Notes under the pieces: generated by a model
Databases searched by the model: none
What the model was told of the DNA's origin: nothing
The model's input: only the letters and a program-made list of their open reading frames with translations
NCBI GenBank assembly: GCA_018223415.1
Contig: JAGTTQ010000001.1
Coordinates: forward strand, 3,273,365 to 3,337,364
Direction: 5' to 3'
DNA: 64,000 nt
Origin: Eubacteriaceae bacterium Marseille-Q4139
GTDB taxonomy: Bacteria; Bacillota; Clostridia; Lachnospirales; Lachnospiraceae
Shown here: piece after piece, positions 42,816-51,477 of the stretch
Numbering within the stretch: the first letter of the stretch is position 1
Layout: the number at the start of each line of letters is the position of its first letter
Position numbers and translations under genes: made by a program

Positions 42816-43838
42816 ATGAGAATATTGGTTACGGGAGGCGCCGGGTACATCGGCAGCCACACATGTCTGGAGCTTTTAAATCAGGGCCATGAGGTCGTTG
42901 CCTTCGATAATCTCTGCAACGCGTCAGAGGAATCGTTAAAGCGTGTGCGGGAGATCACGGGAAAGGAGCTGACCTTCTATCAGGCAGACATGCTTGACCG
43001 AAACGCCCTGGAGGATATTTTTTCCAAAGAAGAGATCGACGCAGTCATCCACTTTGCAGGCCTCAAGGCCGTGGGCGAATCGGTGGCAAAGCCCTGGGAG
43101 TATTACTATAACAATATTACAGGGACGTTGATTCTCTGCGATGTCATGAGAAAGCACGGTGTGAAGAAAATCATTTTCAGCTCTTCTGCGACTGTCTACG
43201 GCGATCCGGCTTTCGTGCCGATTACCGAGGAGTGCCCGAAGGGACAGTGCACCAACCCCTACGGCCAGACGAAGAGCATGCTGGAGCAGATTTTAACAGA
43301 TATCCAGAAGGCAGACCCGGAGTGGAACGTGATCCTTCTTCGGTACTTTAATCCGGTGGGCGCCCATGAGAGCGGACGCATCGGCGAGGATCCGGAGGGC
43401 ATCCCCAACAACCTGACGCCGTACATCACCCAGGTGGCTGTCGGGAAGCTGAAAGAGGTCGGCGTGTTTGGAAACGACTATGATACGCCGGATGGGACAG
43501 GTGTCCGCGATTATATCCATGTGATGGATTTGGCTGACGGCCATGTGAAGGCTTTAAAGAAGTTTGAGGACGAGCCGTCCGTGTATATTTACAATCTCGG
43601 AACCGGCCATGGATACAGCGTACTGGATGTGATCCATGCGTTTTCCAGAGCCGTCGGAAGAGAAATTCCCTATGTGATTAAGCCGCGGCGGGCCGGCGAC
43701 ATTGCCACCTGCTATGCCGATGCGGCAAAGGCCGAGAGAGAGCTTGGCTGGAAGGCAAAGAGAGGACTTGATGAGATGTGCGCCGATGCCTGGAGATGGC
43801 AGTCCATGAATCCCAATGGGTATCGGGGGGAGAAGTAA
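42816..43838 (+). CDS. galE: UDP-glucose 4-epimerase
   Basis: A 340-residue extended SDR enzyme with the NAD-binding motif GGAGYIGSHT (residues 7-16), SSSATVYG with the catalytic Ser, and NPYGQTK with the catalytic YxxxK. It interconverts UDP-glucose and UDP-galactose for galactose use and surface glycans. GGAGAGGAAAGCT precedes the ATG. It stands alone; a terminator-like hairpin follows about 100 bases after the stop. Confidence 0.95.
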   Translation: MRILVTGGAGYIGSHTCLELLNQGHEVVAFDNLCNASEESLKRVREITGKELTFYQADMLDRNALEDIFSKEEIDAVIHFAGLKAVGESVAKPWEYYYNNITGTLILCDVMRKHGVKKIIFSSSATVYGDPAFVPITEECPKGQCTNPYGQTKSMLEQILTDIQKADPEWNVILLRYFNPVGAHESGRIGEDPEGIPNNLTPYITQVAVGKLKEVGVFGNDYDTPDGTGVRDYIHVMDLADGHVKALKKFEDEPSVYIYNLGTGHGYSVLDVIHAFSRAVGREIPYVIKPRRAGDIATCYADAAKAERELGWKAKRGLDEMCADAWRWQSMNPNGYRGEK

Positions 43839-43941
43839 GGAAATTGTTCCCACCCAATTAAAACCCACCCAATCCTCCGATCAAAAACACACGGTCACAC
43901 ATAAGGTTTGGGTTTGGTTAAAATAAGGAAAATAAAACAGA

Positions 43942-43976
43942 GAGCGAGAAGGACGAAAATCTTTCTTGCTCTTTTT
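43942..43976 (+). terminator. Terminator-like hairpin, first copy
   Basis: GAGCGAGAA / TTCTTGCTC with a loop of 12 bases and five T residues. A near copy is at 44320-44355. Confidence 0.6.
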
Positions 43977-44316
43977 CTTTACCAATTTTCACTCCTATTT
44001 TCCGCTTTTCATAAGGTTTCATCCGGCTTTTGATAAGGATAAAATCATGAAAAGTAAAAATGAAAAAATCCTTAAATCCCTTGTATTTAAAGGGAAAAAC
44101 GGGAAATTTGGAAAAGGGAAGAAGAAAAGAGAATGAGTTTTAAAAAGGGAAAAAGAGCGGAAGGTGGACGAGTGAAACTCCCAGGACGGAAAACGGGAAA
44201 GGGAAAAAAATAAGAAAATTTAGGGATCGGAGAATTTAAGAAAACAGGAAAACAAAGAGGAAATTTGGATTTGGAAGATGATTGATTTGGATTGGATTTG
44301 AACAGGAAAACAAAGC
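43977..44316. other. Purine-rich gene-free stretch
   Basis: 340 bases dominated by GGAAAA/GGGAAA runs, with no open frame that has a ribosome site. Nothing resembling a gene, tRNA or known RNA was seen. Base composition is unlike the neighbouring genes, and it ends in repeated TTGGATTTGG words. It may be decayed DNA next to the insertion sequence. Confidence 0.5.
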
Positions 44317-44319
44317 AAA

Positions 44320-44355
44320 GAGCGAGAAGGGCGAAAAATCTTTCCCGCTCTTTTT
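44320..44355 (+). terminator. Terminator-like hairpin, second copy
   Basis: GAGCGAGAA / TTCCCGCTC followed by TTTTT. The core (AGAGCGAGAAGG, CGAAAA, ATCTTTC, GCTCTTTTT) repeats the one at 43942-43976, so the unit is duplicated. Confidence 0.5.
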
Positions 44356-44548
44356 AGTACTCTAATCTGTGCCAGGTGTTATGGAAGCTATTAGCTGGAA
44401 TGATTTTGAAAGTGTGCAGAGAAAGTAAACATATGAGGAGCCGTTGAAAAATAGATGAGTAATCATCTATGGAGCAGCGGCTCCTTTTTTATGCCCTGAA
44501 AACAGAAAACGGACCCTGAAGAGCCCGTAATCCATGGTATAATAAGAT

Positions 44549-46153
44549 ATGACCAGTAAATTAAAATACCATAAAAATTATACCGAATTCGGTGAGCCTT
44601 ATCAACTGGTTTTGCCATTAAATTTGGAAGGTTTGGTTCCTGATGATGATTCTGTTCGACTGCTGAGCCACGAATTGGAGGATTTAGATTACAGCTTGCT
44701 GTATCAGGCTTACTCTGCCAAAGGCAGAAATCCGGCAGTGGACCCAAAGACCATGTTCAAGATCCTGACTTATGCCTATTCCCAGAACATCTATTCATCC
44801 AGAAAAATTGAAACCGCATGCAGACGCGACATCAACTTTATGTGGCTGCTTGCCGGACAAAAAGCACCGGATCACAGCACCATTGCCCGTTTCCGAACCG
44901 GTTTTCTGGCAGATGCCTGTGAAAATCTGTTCTACCAGATGGTCTGCCGCCTGGAAGCAAGCGGAGAATTATCAAAAGAAACCGTATTTATTGATGGGAC
45001 AAAACTGGAAGCCTGTGCCAATAAATATACCTTCGTCTGGAAGAAATCGGTGGGGAAATGGGAAGCAAAGATGTACGAACGGATTCAGGAGGCAGTCTGT
45101 CTTCTGAACCAGGATTATATCTGCGGGTTCCATGTGGGAGAGGAAAGCCGTACCCAGGACCTTCAGGAAATCTGCCGGTTTCTGGAAGAACGATGCCGTC
45201 TGGATGGGACGATTTTGGTACATGGAAGAGGAAAACGCAAAAGCCGGAATCAAAAATATCTGGAACTGTTCCGCCGGTTTCTGGAACGCCAGACAATCTA
45301 TGACTGGCATACAGCTAGTTTCCAGGGCCGGAATAACTACTGCAAGACGGATCCGGATGCCACTTTTATGCACATGAAGGATGATCATATGAGGAATGCC
45401 CAGCTGAAACCTGGATATAACGTCCAGATCGCAGTGGACAGCGAATACATTGTGGCAGCTGGGATTTTTCAGGATCGGAATGATGTATGGACACTGGTGC
45501 CGTTTCTGAAAAACATGGAAGTGAACCTGGGATTTCGATATCCCAGTGTGACTGCGGATTCGGGGTATGAAAGCGAAGAGGCTTATGAATATCTGAAAAG
45601 CCAGGGTCAGATCCCTTACATCAAACCGCAGACCTACGAAAAATGGAAAAAGAGAAGTTTTAAGAAAGACATCAGCAAACGGGAAAATATGGCGTATAAG
45701 GAAGAGACAGACACCTACACCTGTCATGCAGGAAAAACACTGAGAGAAGTGTTTAAAAAGAAGCAGAAAAGCAAAAGCGGCTATCAGTCCGAGGTAACAG
45801 TATATGAATGTGAGGATTGCGGCGGATGTCCGTATAAGAAAAAATGTACGAGGGCAAAGGGAAATAAGAGGCTGTATCTTTCCAAAAACTTTTTGAAAAA
45901 GCGTCGGGAATCTTATGAGAACATCATAAGCGAAAAAGGGATCCAGTATCGGACAAACCGTTCGATTCAAGTAGAAGGAGCCTTTGGGGTGTTGAAAAAC
46001 GATTATGAATTCCAGAGATTTCTGCTGAGAGGGAAAACGAAGGTAAAACTGGAGATCCTACTGCTGTGCCTGGGGTATAATCTGAATAAATTGCATGCTA
46101 AGATCCAAAATGGCCGGACAGGAAGCCATCTGTTTGAAGTAAAAACTGCATAG
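44549..46153 (+). CDS. IS1182 family transposase
   Basis: A 534-residue DDE transposase that looks intact. The N-terminal part has PAVDPKTMFKILTYAYSQNI and the helix-turn RRDINFMWLLAGQKAPDHST, typical of IS1182/IS5-related enzymes. The catalytic domain includes VFIDGTKLEACANKY, YNVQIAVDSEYIV, VTADSGYESEEA and a CxxC-x-C cluster (YECEDCGGCPYKKKC) before a final RSIQVEGAFGVLKNDYEF. ATG 44549 lies only 5 bases after a TATAAT, with no ribosome site, so the mRNA may be leaderless. It is more AT-rich than the host genes around it. Confidence 0.92.
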   Translation: MTSKLKYHKNYTEFGEPYQLVLPLNLEGLVPDDDSVRLLSHELEDLDYSLLYQAYSAKGRNPAVDPKTMFKILTYAYSQNIYSSRKIETACRRDINFMWLLAGQKAPDHSTIARFRTGFLADACENLFYQMVCRLEASGELSKETVFIDGTKLEACANKYTFVWKKSVGKWEAKMYERIQEAVCLLNQDYICGFHVGEESRTQDLQEICRFLEERCRLDGTILVHGRGKRKSRNQKYLELFRRFLERQTIYDWHTASFQGRNNYCKTDPDATFMHMKDDHMRNAQLKPGYNVQIAVDSEYIVAAGIFQDRNDVWTLVPFLKNMEVNLGFRYPSVTADSGYESEEAYEYLKSQGQIPYIKPQTYEKWKKRSFKKDISKRENMAYKEETDTYTCHAGKTLREVFKKKQKSKSGYQSEVTVYECEDCGGCPYKKKCTRAKGNKRLYLSKNFLKKRRESYENIISEKGIQYRTNRSIQVEGAFGVLKNDYEFQRFLLRGKTKVKLEILLLCLGYNLNKLHAKIQNGRTGSHLFEVKTA

Positions 46154-46190
46154 AAAAATCATAAAACCGAAAGGTTTTATTAAAGTACGG

Positions 46191-46241
46191 CAAAAATCCG
46201 GCGATCTGCTCTGAAACCATAGGGAGCGCCGGATTTTTTGC
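46191..46241 (+). terminator. Terminator of the IS1182 transposase
   Basis: CAAAAATCCGGCG / CGCCGGATTTTTTG with a 23-base loop, 37 bases after the stop. A small stem ATAAAACC/GGTTTTAT precedes it. Confidence 0.75.
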
Positions 46242-46373
46242 TGTAACAAGCAGAAGTGCCGCTCAATCATCTATTTTGATGATTTTGCGACACTCCCTTG
46301 AAATTGGGAGACAGAAAATAAACATTCGTGCTGGTTTGGATCGAATGCGGAAAAATGTACCTGAAAACTGTTG

Positions 46374-46402
46374 TTGCGAAGATCCTGAAAAAGAAGTATA
46401 AT
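46374..46402 (+). promoter_or_regulatory. Promoter of the Nudix gene
   Basis: TTGCGA, 17-bp spacer, TATAAT, about 70 bases before the ATG. Confidence 0.65.
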
Positions 46403-46470
46403 AGAGCCAGTCTATGAGTACACACCAGGAGAGCAGGCGGTTTGCCTGCGCTCCATCAGGAGGGATTGCA

Positions 46471-46923
46471 ATGATAGAAGCAACGAGCTGTGGCGGTGTG
46501 GTTATTTTTCGAGGCAAAATCCTCGTCCTTTATAAGAATTATAAGAACCGGTACGAGGGATGGGTTCTGCCGAAGGGAACTGTTGAAGCAGGAGAAGAGT
46601 TCAAAGAGACGGCGCTCAGAGAAGTGAAGGAGGAAACCGGCGTTTCCGCCTCGATTATCAAGTATATTGGCAAGAGCCAGTATTCTTTCAGTACGCCTCA
46701 GGACATGGTGGAGAAGGATGTCCACTGGTACCTGATGATGGCGGACAGCTATTACAGCAAACCACAGCGGGAGGAATACTTCGTGGATTCCGGATACTAT
46801 AAATTTTATGAGGCATACCATCTTCTGAAATTTTCCAACGAAAAGCAGATTCTGGAGAAGGCCTACAACGAGTATCTGGATCTCAAACGGAGCAACCTCT
46901 GGGGAAATAAGAAATATTTTTGA
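46471..46923 (+). CDS. Nudix hydrolase
   Basis: A 150-residue Nudix protein that starts MIEATSCGGVVIFRGKILVL. Its Nudix box is GTVEAGEEFKETALREVKEE followed by TGV, with both metal-binding Glu residues present. It lacks further domains, and the tail beyond residue 110 is helical and charged. Ap4A or diphosphoinositol-type substrates are possible; nothing selects one. ATG 46471 has CAGGAGGG upstream. It is downstream of the IS element but has its own promoter. Confidence 0.85.
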   Translation: MIEATSCGGVVIFRGKILVLYKNYKNRYEGWVLPKGTVEAGEEFKETALREVKEETGVSASIIKYIGKSQYSFSTPQDMVEKDVHWYLMMADSYYSKPQREEYFVDSGYYKFYEAYHLLKFSNEKQILEKAYNEYLDLKRSNLWGNKKYF

Positions 46924-46980
46924 TGAAAGGCGGCAGAACAGCTTTTGTGGGCTGGCCTGCCGCCTTTTCTTAAGGCAATG

Positions 46981-47331
46981 CTATTTTGATTTGTGCAGGG
47001 TGTAAAGGTCAATGGCGGTGAAAACGACAGCGCAGAGAACGACAAGGGAGAGTGAGAGGGCGCTTATCCGATCCCGAAAGTGCAGGAGAAGCCCGGCAGG
47101 GATCAAAAGCTTAAAAACTGTCCAGTAGAGAGCGTCCATCCGGTCATTGCCCCCGGAGGCAGCGCAGAAATCGTGGGTGACAAGGCAGAGAATGCAGTAG
47201 GGATAGACGACGGTTCTCATAGCTTCGTCCGAAGCATGGGAACGGAACAGGAAAAAATAGGTGAAAAATATTGCAAACAAAGCCTTCACCGGAAGTGAAA
47301 GCTTCTTTTGCAGGTTGTCCGTATCTTTCAT
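46981..47331 (-). CDS. Small membrane protein of unknown function
   Basis: A 116-residue protein with about four hydrophobic segments (from SLPVKALFAIFFTYFFLF on). The C-terminus is short and basic. I do not recognise the family. ATG 47331 follows AAAGGAGGCG at the right spacing, which supports real translation. It is divergent from the amidohydrolase gene with 121 bases between the starts. Confidence 0.6.
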   Translation of the reverse strand: MKDTDNLQKKLSLPVKALFAIFFTYFFLFRSHASDEAMRTVVYPYCILCLVTHDFCAASGGNDRMDALYWTVFKLLIPAGLLLHFRDRISALSLSLVVLCAVVFTAIDLYTLHKSK

Positions 47332-47452
47332 GGGAACGCCTCCTTTCAGATCTTTTGCGGACACGGCATTGTGGAAGTTTCTTTTATTTTATCATATGAT
47401 ACTGGGGAGAAAAAGAAAAATCAGAAATCTGATGAAGAAAAGGGGAATCATC

Positions 47453-48277
47453 ATGAAAATTATCGACGCCCATCTTCATTTCTGTCCGGAATATCCGCAT
47501 TTCGACGAACTAGCCAGGGCGGCCGGACATGAGAATACGGCGGAACATTTAAAAAAGGAATATGAACGCCTCGGGATTGTTATGGGAATCGTCATGGGGA
47601 ACAGGGGACTTTCGTTAGAAGAACACCAGTATCCGGATTTTCTCAGGTACTGTATCGGGCTGGACGGCAAGATTTTAAGGGAGAACCGTCTTGTGGACTC
47701 CTATGCTCTCATCGAGCAGCATTTAAAGCTGGAAAGCTGCGTGGGAATCAAGCTGTATCCAGGATACAATAAAACGTATATCACCGATGAGAGCTATGAG
47801 CCGGTTTACGAGCTGGCGGCGGCTTATCAAAAGCCGGTTGCTGTCCACATGGGCCAGACGGCAGGCCCCAGGGCATATTTAAAGTACAGCCACCCGCTCA
47901 CCATGGATGAGGCAGCCGTCCGCCATCCGGATGTGCAGTTTGTCATGTGCCATTTCGGGAACCCGTGGCTGATGGACGCAGCGGCTGTGGTGGAGAAAAA
48001 TGACAATGTGGCGGCCGATCTTTCGGGAATTTTGGTCGGGAAAATGGAGTTTGGCAGGCTTTTGGAACGGCAGCGGGGATATTTCGAGACGTTTCGCACC
48101 TGGGTTTCCTACTGCGACAATTACGGGAAATTCATGTTCGGGACGGACTGGCCGCTTGCAAATTATGAGGAATCCGTGGATTTCGTGAAGTGGCTGGTGC
48201 CGGAGGAGTACCATGAGGCGGTATTTTACGGGAATGCTGCCAGGATTTACAAGATTCAGCAGGAGAAACACAGTTAG
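47453..48277 (+). CDS. Amidohydrolase family protein (Amidohydro_2)
   Basis: A 274-residue TIM-barrel metal-dependent hydrolase. It begins MKIIDAHLHF with the HxH metal motif, then GIKLYPG, PVAVHMGQT, VQFVMCHFGNPW and MFGTDWPL with the catalytic Asp. The family includes decarboxylases and lactonases acting on aromatic and sugar acids; substrate unknown. I chose ATG 47453 with AGGGGAA upstream; ATG 47432 is an alternative. Confidence 0.82.
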   Translation: MKIIDAHLHFCPEYPHFDELARAAGHENTAEHLKKEYERLGIVMGIVMGNRGLSLEEHQYPDFLRYCIGLDGKILRENRLVDSYALIEQHLKLESCVGIKLYPGYNKTYITDESYEPVYELAAAYQKPVAVHMGQTAGPRAYLKYSHPLTMDEAAVRHPDVQFVMCHFGNPWLMDAAAVVEKNDNVAADLSGILVGKMEFGRLLERQRGYFETFRTWVSYCDNYGKFMFGTDWPLANYEESVDFVKWLVPEEYHEAVFYGNAARIYKIQQEKHS

Positions 48278-48341
48278 AAATTCCGGGTTTTCTTCCTGCA
48301 TCTGATAAGAAAGCGGATTTACGAAGGAAAGGGGGAGCGCG

Positions 48342-49094
48342 ATGCCATATTTTGATTACGGCGGAAAAAAGGTGTTTTATTATGAGGAAGGGACAGGAAA
48401 ACCGTGTATTTTCCTTCACGGAAATACGGCATCCTCGCGGATGTTTGAGTTTCTTTTGCCGCTTTACCGAGAGCATATGCGGGTGATCCTGATGGACTTT
48501 CTGGGAAATGGACGGTCGGAGCGGCTCACCAGATTCCCTGAAGAGCTGTGGATCGACTGGGGACGCCAGGCGGCCGCTCTCTGCCGGCGGCTGGACTGCG
48601 GGAAAGTGAATCTGGTCGGGACGAGCGGCGGGGCCTATGCTGCGATCAACGCGGCGCTGGAATATCCGGAGCTTTTCCATAAGGCAGCAGCAGACAGTTT
48701 TGACGGGCGGACGCTCCCGCCGGGATTTGCCGCTGGACTCCTCAAAGAGCGGGCGGCTGCCAGGCAGGACGAGCAGGCGCGGGGATTTTACGAGTGGTGC
48801 CAGGGAGAAGACTGGGAGTCTGTGGTGGATCTGGATACAGAAGCCCTTGTCGGTTATGAAAAGAACCATGTCCGTCTTTTTTCGGCGCCCATTGAGGCGA
48901 TTCGGATTCCGCTTCTCATTACGGCGAGCAGGGCCGACGAGATGCTGGCAAATGACATGGAAGCGGAGTGCCGGTATTTGAAAGAACGGAATCCGAATAT
49001 CCGGTATAAGATTTATGAGACAGGCGGGCACCCGCTGATTCTTTCGCGGGCGGAGGAGATAGCCGGGGCAGTGACGGAGTTCTTTGCGGAGTAA
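48342..49094 (+). CDS. Alpha/beta hydrolase
   Basis: A 250-residue alpha/beta-fold hydrolase. The oxyanion loop is FLHGNTASSRMFEFLLP (about residue 26), the nucleophile elbow GTSGGAYAA (Ser about 98), the acid probably ASRADEM and the His ETGGHPLI. Esterase or C-C hydrolase activity is likely; the natural substrate is unknown. GAAAGGGGGAG precedes the ATG. It lies 64 bases after the amidohydrolase gene and may share its transcript. Confidence 0.88.
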   Translation: MPYFDYGGKKVFYYEEGTGKPCIFLHGNTASSRMFEFLLPLYREHMRVILMDFLGNGRSERLTRFPEELWIDWGRQAAALCRRLDCGKVNLVGTSGGAYAAINAALEYPELFHKAAADSFDGRTLPPGFAAGLLKERAAARQDEQARGFYEWCQGEDWESVVDLDTEALVGYEKNHVRLFSAPIEAIRIPLLITASRADEMLANDMEAECRYLKERNPNIRYKIYETGGHPLILSRAEEIAGAVTEFFAE

Positions 49095-49177
49095 AAGAGA
49101 ACGGGAAAATCATGAAAAAAATTCCAATATAATCTCCTGAAAAACGTGCATACTAGCCGTAGAAAGGAGAATGCATT

Positions 49178-49537
49178 ATGGAAAAAATGAAACGGTTCTC
49201 TTGGGGACTTTTATTGGCCGCAGCCATCTGCCTGACGGCAGCCTGCGGAAGGCGGGACGGCTCCGGCTCTGCCACGACGGCACCGTCTTCTGCCAGGGAA
49301 ACGACAGAAAATGCCGCAGGGAACACGTCGTCCTCTGCCGGAACCAACAACGACGGAGAGAGCGGCGGCGTTCTGAAAGACATGGTTGACGATGTAAAAG
49401 ACGGCGCCGAGGACGTGGCCGACGGCATCGGAAACGCAGCCGAGGATATGAAAAACGATGTGGAGGACATGGACGGAACGAGAAGCAGTACCTCCGTATC
49501 CTCGGGTACAGGAAGCGGGATAGCATCAGGAGAATAA
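49178..49537 (+). CDS. Small lipoprotein of unknown function
   Basis: A 119-residue lipoprotein with signal peptide and lipobox LTAAC (Cys about 23). A Ser/Thr/Ala-rich stretch follows, then an acidic amphipathic repeat of the kind DMVDDVKDGAEDVADGIGNA. This resembles the YtxH/apolipoprotein-like acidic repeat of other small surface proteins. Ribosome site AAAGGAG 6 bases upstream of the ATG region. A terminator follows. Confidence 0.7.
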   Translation: MEKMKRFSWGLLLAAAICLTAACGRRDGSGSATTAPSSARETTENAAGNTSSSAGTNNDGESGGVLKDMVDDVKDGAEDVADGIGNAAEDMKNDVEDMDGTRSSTSVSSGTGSGIASGE

Positions 49538-49567
49538 AAGCGCGGTGCGGCCGCAGAAAGCAATGAG

Positions 49568-49613
49568 AAAGCAGTCGGGGCATGATGCAGGATGCCGGGA
49601 CTGCTTTCTTTTT
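49568..49613 (+). terminator. Terminator after the small lipoprotein gene
   Basis: AAAGCAGTC / GACTGCTTT with inner GGGGCAT / ATGCCGG pairing, then CTTTTT. Confidence 0.8.
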
Positions 49614-49704
49614 GGATAGGAGTTGGTTTATCTTGAACATTGGGGTTTTTAATTAAGAGAAAGAAGAAAATATCATACAAAAATTCTATTTGGTAAGTAT
49701 GTAT

Positions 49705-49718
49705 TACTTGATTTGAAT
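49705..49718 (+). repeat. Left direct repeat flanking the IS30 element
   Basis: TACTTGATTTGAAT, identical to 51478-51491. It sits immediately outside the left inverted repeat. Candidate target-site duplication of 14 bases. Confidence 0.7.
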
Positions 49719-49892
49719 CCTTAATTGTAATCCGAGATTCCATACCCTCTATCTCGGATGGGTGTAAAAAGTGAATTATTATTGATGTAAAAGAAAGGTA
49801 TGGATTTTCTTTTACAAACAGAAGGAGACGGACTGGATCGTTGGTCTCTTTTCTGTTATGCTTTGATTTCTGGCGGCGGGAAAGGAGCCACC

Positions 49893-51188
49893 ATGTCAAA
49901 GTTTTTATCCTATGAAGATCGGATCATCCTTGCACAGCGCCTTCAGGAGAATGCCTCCTTTGGTGCAATCGGAAAAGAACTGGGTAAGGACCGTACAACG
50001 ATTGCCAAGGAGATTAAAAAGTATTCCCATGACAAGAAAAGCGGACGGCCCGGATATCCTTATAATCCTTGTAAATTCCGCATTTCATGCAAAGCAAAAA
50101 AACTGTGCGGAACGAGCTGTACGCATCCATCCGCATACAAATGCAGTTTATGCCCGGAGTGCACGCTTCACTGTCCGGATTTTATAGAGGACGTTTGTTC
50201 TGTCAAAAATAAACCGCCTTATGTTTGTAATGGATGCGGTCAGCTTCCGAAATGCACGCTGCTGAAGCGTATTTATGATCCGGCAGATGCACATGAAAGG
50301 GCTCATCATGCAATCTCGGAAGCCCGGACAGGAATTCTATCCAATGAAGGGGATATCGCCAGGATCAATCGGATCATCAGTCCTCTGGTCAAAAACGGGC
50401 AGTCACTCCATCAGATCTATCTGGATCACGTTGATGAACTGATGTGCAGCGAGAAGACCTTGTATAACTATGTGGATGCCCAGCTTTTTGACATCAGGAA
50501 CATTGATCTGCCACGTAAAGTTAAATATCGTCCCCGTTATAAGCAGCCCGAATTCAAAGTGGACAGGGGCTGCCGCATCGGGCGTAGTTATACGGATTTC
50601 CAGAAGTTTCTGGAGAATAATCCGGAAACTGCCATTGTGCAGATGGACACGGTGATCGGCCGTGCCGGAGGCAAATGTCTGCTTACCATACACTTTGTTG
50701 AAACCAGCTTGATGCTGGCGTTTCTGCGGGATGCGAATACGTCTGCCTCTGTGATACGGATTATAAAGCTGTTGGATAAAGTTCTCGGCCCAGAGCTGTT
50801 CAGCCGTTTGTTTCCGGTTATCCTGACAGACAACGGGAGTGAGTTCTCAAATCCAAAAGAAATGGAGCGGCGTGACACTGTTCCCTGTAACCGAACGAAC
50901 GTATTTTATTGTGATCCCAGTGCGCCATATCAAAAAGGGGCCTGTGAAGTAAACCACGAACTGATACGGCGTATTCTGCCCAAGGGAAGCAGTTTCGATG
51001 ATCTGACACAGTCCGATATTTACCGGATGATGGATCATATCAATTCGTACAAAAGAAAAAAGCTGAACAACCGCAGCCCATACGAAACGTTCAGCTTTTA
51101 TTACGGAGAAGATGTGCTCAAGAAACTTGGATGTTCACCGGTTGCCGCCGAGAATATCATCCTGAAGCCCAAACTTCTCAAAAAGTAA
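49893..51188 (+). CDS. IS30 family transposase
   Basis: A 431-residue transposase that looks intact. The N-terminal HTH starts MSKFLSYEDRIILAQRLQE and continues KELGKDRTTIAKEIKKY. A Cys-rich segment (CKFRISCKAKKLCGTSC and following, about 62-130) is followed by the DDE domain, with Asp in IVQMDTVIGRAGGK, Asp in ILTDNGSEF and Glu in ACEVNHELIRRILPKG. The Cys-rich insertion (about 14 Cys) goes beyond the shorter IS30 enzymes I know and may bind metal. ATG 49893 has AAAGGAG 5 bases upstream. Confidence 0.93.
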   Translation: MSKFLSYEDRIILAQRLQENASFGAIGKELGKDRTTIAKEIKKYSHDKKSGRPGYPYNPCKFRISCKAKKLCGTSCTHPSAYKCSLCPECTLHCPDFIEDVCSVKNKPPYVCNGCGQLPKCTLLKRIYDPADAHERAHHAISEARTGILSNEGDIARINRIISPLVKNGQSLHQIYLDHVDELMCSEKTLYNYVDAQLFDIRNIDLPRKVKYRPRYKQPEFKVDRGCRIGRSYTDFQKFLENNPETAIVQMDTVIGRAGGKCLLTIHFVETSLMLAFLRDANTSASVIRIIKLLDKVLGPELFSRLFPVILTDNGSEFSNPKEMERRDTVPCNRTNVFYCDPSAPYQKGACEVNHELIRRILPKGSSFDDLTQSDIYRMMDHINSYKRKKLNNRSPYETFSFYYGEDVLKKLGCSPVAAENIILKPKLLKK

Positions 51189-51344
51189 CAAATAAATTTG
51201 CGAAAGAGCCGCCAGAAAAGAACAATCATATCCAGCTAAAGCAGGGATGGATTCTCCGAATACAAAAATTTCGAGAGGGGATTGATCTCTGGTTGTTGTG
51301 CGCAAATTTACTGCTGAATGTATTATACCATATCTATGTGCGAA

Positions 51345-51473
51345 TGAAAATCCGGGAATCTCGCTTACAAAACGGGAGTTTCATTTACAAAATGGGAATC
51401 TCACTTACAAAACAGGATTTTAAATTACAAAAAGAGACTCTTGGATTACAAACGGGACTCTCAGATTGCTATT
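51345..51473 (+). repeat. Subterminal repeat array at the right end of the IS30 element
   Basis: Units of TTACAAAACGGGAGTTTCA type start at 51365, 51385, 51405, 51425 and 51446, a 20-21 base period. A degenerate unit precedes them (ATGAAAATCCGGGAATCTCGC), and the last unit is the terminal inverted repeat itself. The left end carries the reverse-oriented equivalent TTGTAATCCGAGATTCC, possibly with weaker units after it. They are probable transposase binding sites. Confidence 0.75.
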
Positions 51474-51477
51474 TACC

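Larger units (their letters stand above)
44434..46310 (+). mobile_element. IS1182-family insertion sequence (ends approximate)
   Basis: The transposase gene is bounded by hairpins that also look like degenerate inverted ends. On the left is GGAGCCGTTG...AGCGGCTCC with ATAGATGA/TCATCTAT inside (44434-44481). On the right is a segment whose reverse complement begins GGAGTGTCGCAAAATCATC (up to about 46306). An imperfect direct repeat (AGAAAGTAAACAT at 44420, AGAAAATAAACAT at 46313; 12 of 13 alike) flanks it. The exact ends need comparison with another copy. Confidence 0.65.
49719..51477 (+). mobile_element. IS30-family insertion sequence, about 1.76 kb
   Basis: Bounded by a 14-bp direct repeat. 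The imperfect terminal inverted repeats are AATTGTAATCCGAGATTCC at 49723-49741 and, at 51455-51473, GGACTCTCAGATTGCTATT, whose reverse complement matches 15 of 19 bases. Each lies exactly 4 bases inside the direct repeat. One transposase gene is inside. The right end carries five to six more copies of the inverted-repeat-like unit. Composition is more AT-rich than neighbouring genes. Confidence 0.78.

Noticed and set aside
44972..45970. 332-codon minus-strand frame antisense to the IS1182 transposase
   Set aside because: It mirrors the transposase codons, has no ribosome site or recognisable domain, and the plus strand encodes a clear full transposase.
51345..51473. Possible CRISPR array
   Set aside because: Units are 20-21 bases, contiguous, without spacers, and match the IS30 inverted repeat. 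They are subterminal repeats.
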